NCBI GenBank assembly: GCA_030746435.1
Contig: JASLMV010000019.1
Coordinates: 1-49,420 of the forward strand
Direction of reading: 5' to 3'
Length of the DNA: 49,420 bases
Origin: Gammaproteobacteria bacterium
GTDB lineage: Bacteria > Pseudomonadota > Gammaproteobacteria > Steroidobacterales > GCA-2729495
Shown here: positions 48,049 to 49,420 of the stretch, piece by piece
How positions within the stretch are numbered: the stretch's first letter is position 1
Layout of the letters: every line of letters begins with the position of its first letter
The notes under the pieces: generated by a model
What the model was told of the DNA's origin: nothing
Database searches by the model: none
What the model saw: the letters and a program-made list of their open reading frames with translations, nothing else
Position numbers and translations under genes: made by a program

Positions 48049-49420
48049 ATGAAGTTCTTAAAGCGGTTTGTTCTTGGTGTGATCGTCATCGTTGGCCTGT
48101 TGTCGATGGCTTTTTACGTGGTCAATCAGCCGCCGCAGCTCGCCAAGCCCAATTACTATGAGTACTACATTGATCAGGACACCCAGCCGGTCGGTCGCAT
48201 CGGCATATTCGTGTCGCATCTCGTCATGCCGGAAGATTTTCGTCAGGAAGATTTTTTCACCTTCGCCAGCAAGGCGCTTCAGTATATTCCCTGGCCGATC
48301 ACCGAGCTCGTGACGATGGATAAAGGCCTGGTATTGCTGGACCGTCACAAGTTTCATGAGTTCGAAGAGTTCGTCCCCACGGACCTCGTCGATCACACGG
48401 GCAGCAGTTACGACACCGATGGCGTTGCCTATATTGACAAGTATCACGCGGGTGAGATCGAGTGGATGCCAAAGGGCACCATGCATCTAAGCCACGGTGC
48501 GTTTCTGTACAAGGGACGTAAGGTGGGTCAATCGGCGGCTGCGCTGAAGTTTACTGCCAAGGCTAGGAATTACTACTACGCGCCGGGCAAGGGCTTTCAC
48601 GACGGGCGTATCCCGCATGAAGCCGGTAACCGTTACATCGTATTTAATGCGTTACAGAAACTGGAAGCGAAATACGGCGATATACCGTGGCGCTGGGTTA
48701 CGGCCGACAATCGCACGATGGCCCGGGAGGCCCTGTTCAGCCTGTTGGACCAGGGTGTAGACACGCTGATCATTGCAGCCCCGAGGCCGGTGTACTCACA
48801 CCATGAGGAGTTCAACGGCAGCATCAGGCATACGATGCACTACGTGCACGAGTGGCAGGAACAGAACGGGCATAAAGAGATCAAGATGATTATCTCGCCC
48901 GAGTTGTCGTACTTCGATGCCATGTTCGATACTCACACAGCTATTCTGCGGGACAACCTGAAAAGCATTCCCGAGGGTTCCTCGCTTAAGCTGGTGTTGT
49001 CGGTCCACGGCATGCCATGGGATAACGTGCCGCACGAAGCCTGGATCAAGCTGGCGCCGCGCTATGTCGATCGCGCGCTTGAGGAAGCGGCCAAAGTAAT
49101 GGAAGACTATAACTACGAGCGATTGCAGATTGTGCAGTCGCAGGACCATTTTGCTGATCCGCACAACGACCCGGACGATAATTACCTTTCCACGAATGAG
49201 GCATTCTGGGCGGGGGTCGAGGACGACTACGATTACATCCTGAATATTCCGCTCGAGTTTTTTGCCGAGAATACCGACACGATGTTCTACCATGATATGG
49301 CGAACTTCGAGTTCTTTGATGACTACAATGTGTACGATACCGTCGAATACACCGATTGGTCGGTGCCCTGGCGCAAGCAGATGACGCAGGACGGTACCGT
49401 TGTAATCTATGGTGGTGTCG
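48049..49420 (+). CDS. Membrane-anchored ferrochelatase-like protein, N-terminal part
   Basis: 457 residues are visible; the gene continues past the window. One N-terminal helix (KRFVLGVIVIVGLLSMAFYV) anchors it with the bulk outside. The body resembles class II chelatases. In the second half, LIIAAPRPVYSHHEEFNGSI echoes the ferrochelatase LYPQYSxSTTGS block, KLVLSVHGMPWDNVP (His320) matches the SAHGLP metal-ligand motif, LQIVQSQDHFADP matches the FQSRxGP block, and PLEFFAENTDTMFYHDM corresponds to the distal SDHxETLxEID region. The usual cytoplasmic enzyme inserts Fe2+ into protoporphyrin. Here membrane anchoring, divergence and extra length argue for a changed role in metal or tetrapyrrole handling. 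Ancestry is moderately sure, function is not. Confidence 0.7.
   Translation, partial: MKFLKRFVLGVIVIVGLLSMAFYVVNQPPQLAKPNYYEYYIDQDTQPVGRIGIFVSHLVMPEDFRQEDFFTFASKALQYIPWPITELVTMDKGLVLLDRHKFHEFEEFVPTDLVDHTGSSYDTDGVAYIDKYHAGEIEWMPKGTMHLSHGAFLYKGRKVGQSAAALKFTAKARNYYYAPGKGFHDGRIPHEAGNRYIVFNALQKLEAKYGDIPWRWVTADNRTMAREALFSLLDQGVDTLIIAAPRPVYSHHEEFNGSIRHTMHYVHEWQEQNGHKEIKMIISPELSYFDAMFDTHTAILRDNLKSIPEGSSLKLVLSVHGMPWDNVPHEAWIKLAPRYVDRALEEAAKVMEDYNYERLQIVQSQDHFADPHNDPDDNYLSTNEAFWAGVEDDYDYILNIPLEFFAENTDTMFYHDMANFEFFDDYNVYDTVEYTDWSVPWRKQMTQDGTVVIYGGV

Noticed and set aside
1-49420. tRNA, rRNA, CRISPR array or prophage genes
   Set aside because: No acceptor/T-arm pattern, no rRNA sequence, no regular spacer-repeat series and no phage structural or integrase genes were seen on reading; a tRNAscan or Infernal run would be decisive.

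Overview
The window reads as about 49 kb of chromosome from a Gram-negative, probably gammaproteobacterial and probably aquatic, heterotroph. The evidence is a TonB-dependent receptor, an outer-membrane porin-like barrel, many Sec, Tat and lipoprotein signals, GreB, RhlE, a GDP-heptose pathway, and good Shine-Dalgarno sites in a moderately GC-rich sequence. Assignment below class level is not supported. I see no rRNA, tRNA, CRISPR array, prophage or intact transposase.

Region by region. Positions 1-10.3 kb hold mostly exported proteins: a PQQ dehydrogenase (cut by the left edge), an exported HemF-like protein, a secreted unknown, a porin behind a possible attenuator, a luciferase-like oxidoreductase, a PHB-depolymerase-like lipoprotein, a 2OG-Fe(II) oxygenase, and two beta-propeller lipoproteins. 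Positions 10.4-19.4 kb carry a large TonB-dependent receptor, a substrate-binding lipoprotein directly followed by a membrane GGDEF-EAL protein (a likely sensor/c-di-GMP pair), RhlE and a di-haem cytochrome c. Positions 19.7-28.2 kb carry an N,N-dimethylformamidase-like protein, a DUF1566 protein, an arylsulfotransferase-like protein, a tandem UspA protein, small membrane proteins, a rhodanese, a TVP38/DedA-like protein and a GT-C glycosyltransferase.

Positions 28.4-33.1 kb form a compact surface-glycan operon. Its four enzymes, HddC, GmhB, HddA and GmhA, make up the whole route from sedoheptulose 7-phosphate to GDP-D-glycero-D-manno-heptose, and a methyltransferase and a family 2 glycosyltransferase follow. 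From 33.1 to 40.3 kb the sequence is patchier. A 99-bp structured direct repeat flanks an FKBP gene, REP-like palindromes appear (one overwrites the tail of an SDR gene), and there are remnants of a trypsin-like protease and possibly of a Rieske oxygenase. Ordinary genes also occur here: thioredoxin-like, GntR, solute-binding protein and SDR.

Positions 40.3-49.4 kb contain the most unusual pattern. Enzymes from families that normally work in the cytoplasm carry export signals here: an SDR with a Sec signal, a COG4798-type methyltransferase lipoprotein, a UbiD decarboxylase with a twin-arginine and lipobox signal, an NmrA-like NAD(P)-binding lipoprotein, and a membrane-anchored ferrochelatase-like protein (cut by the right edge). 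With the exported HemF-like protein at 0.75 kb, this suggests an undescribed set of extracytoplasmic relatives of cofactor-dependent enzymes, two of them resembling haem-biosynthesis enzymes. Their functions cannot be settled from sequence alone.
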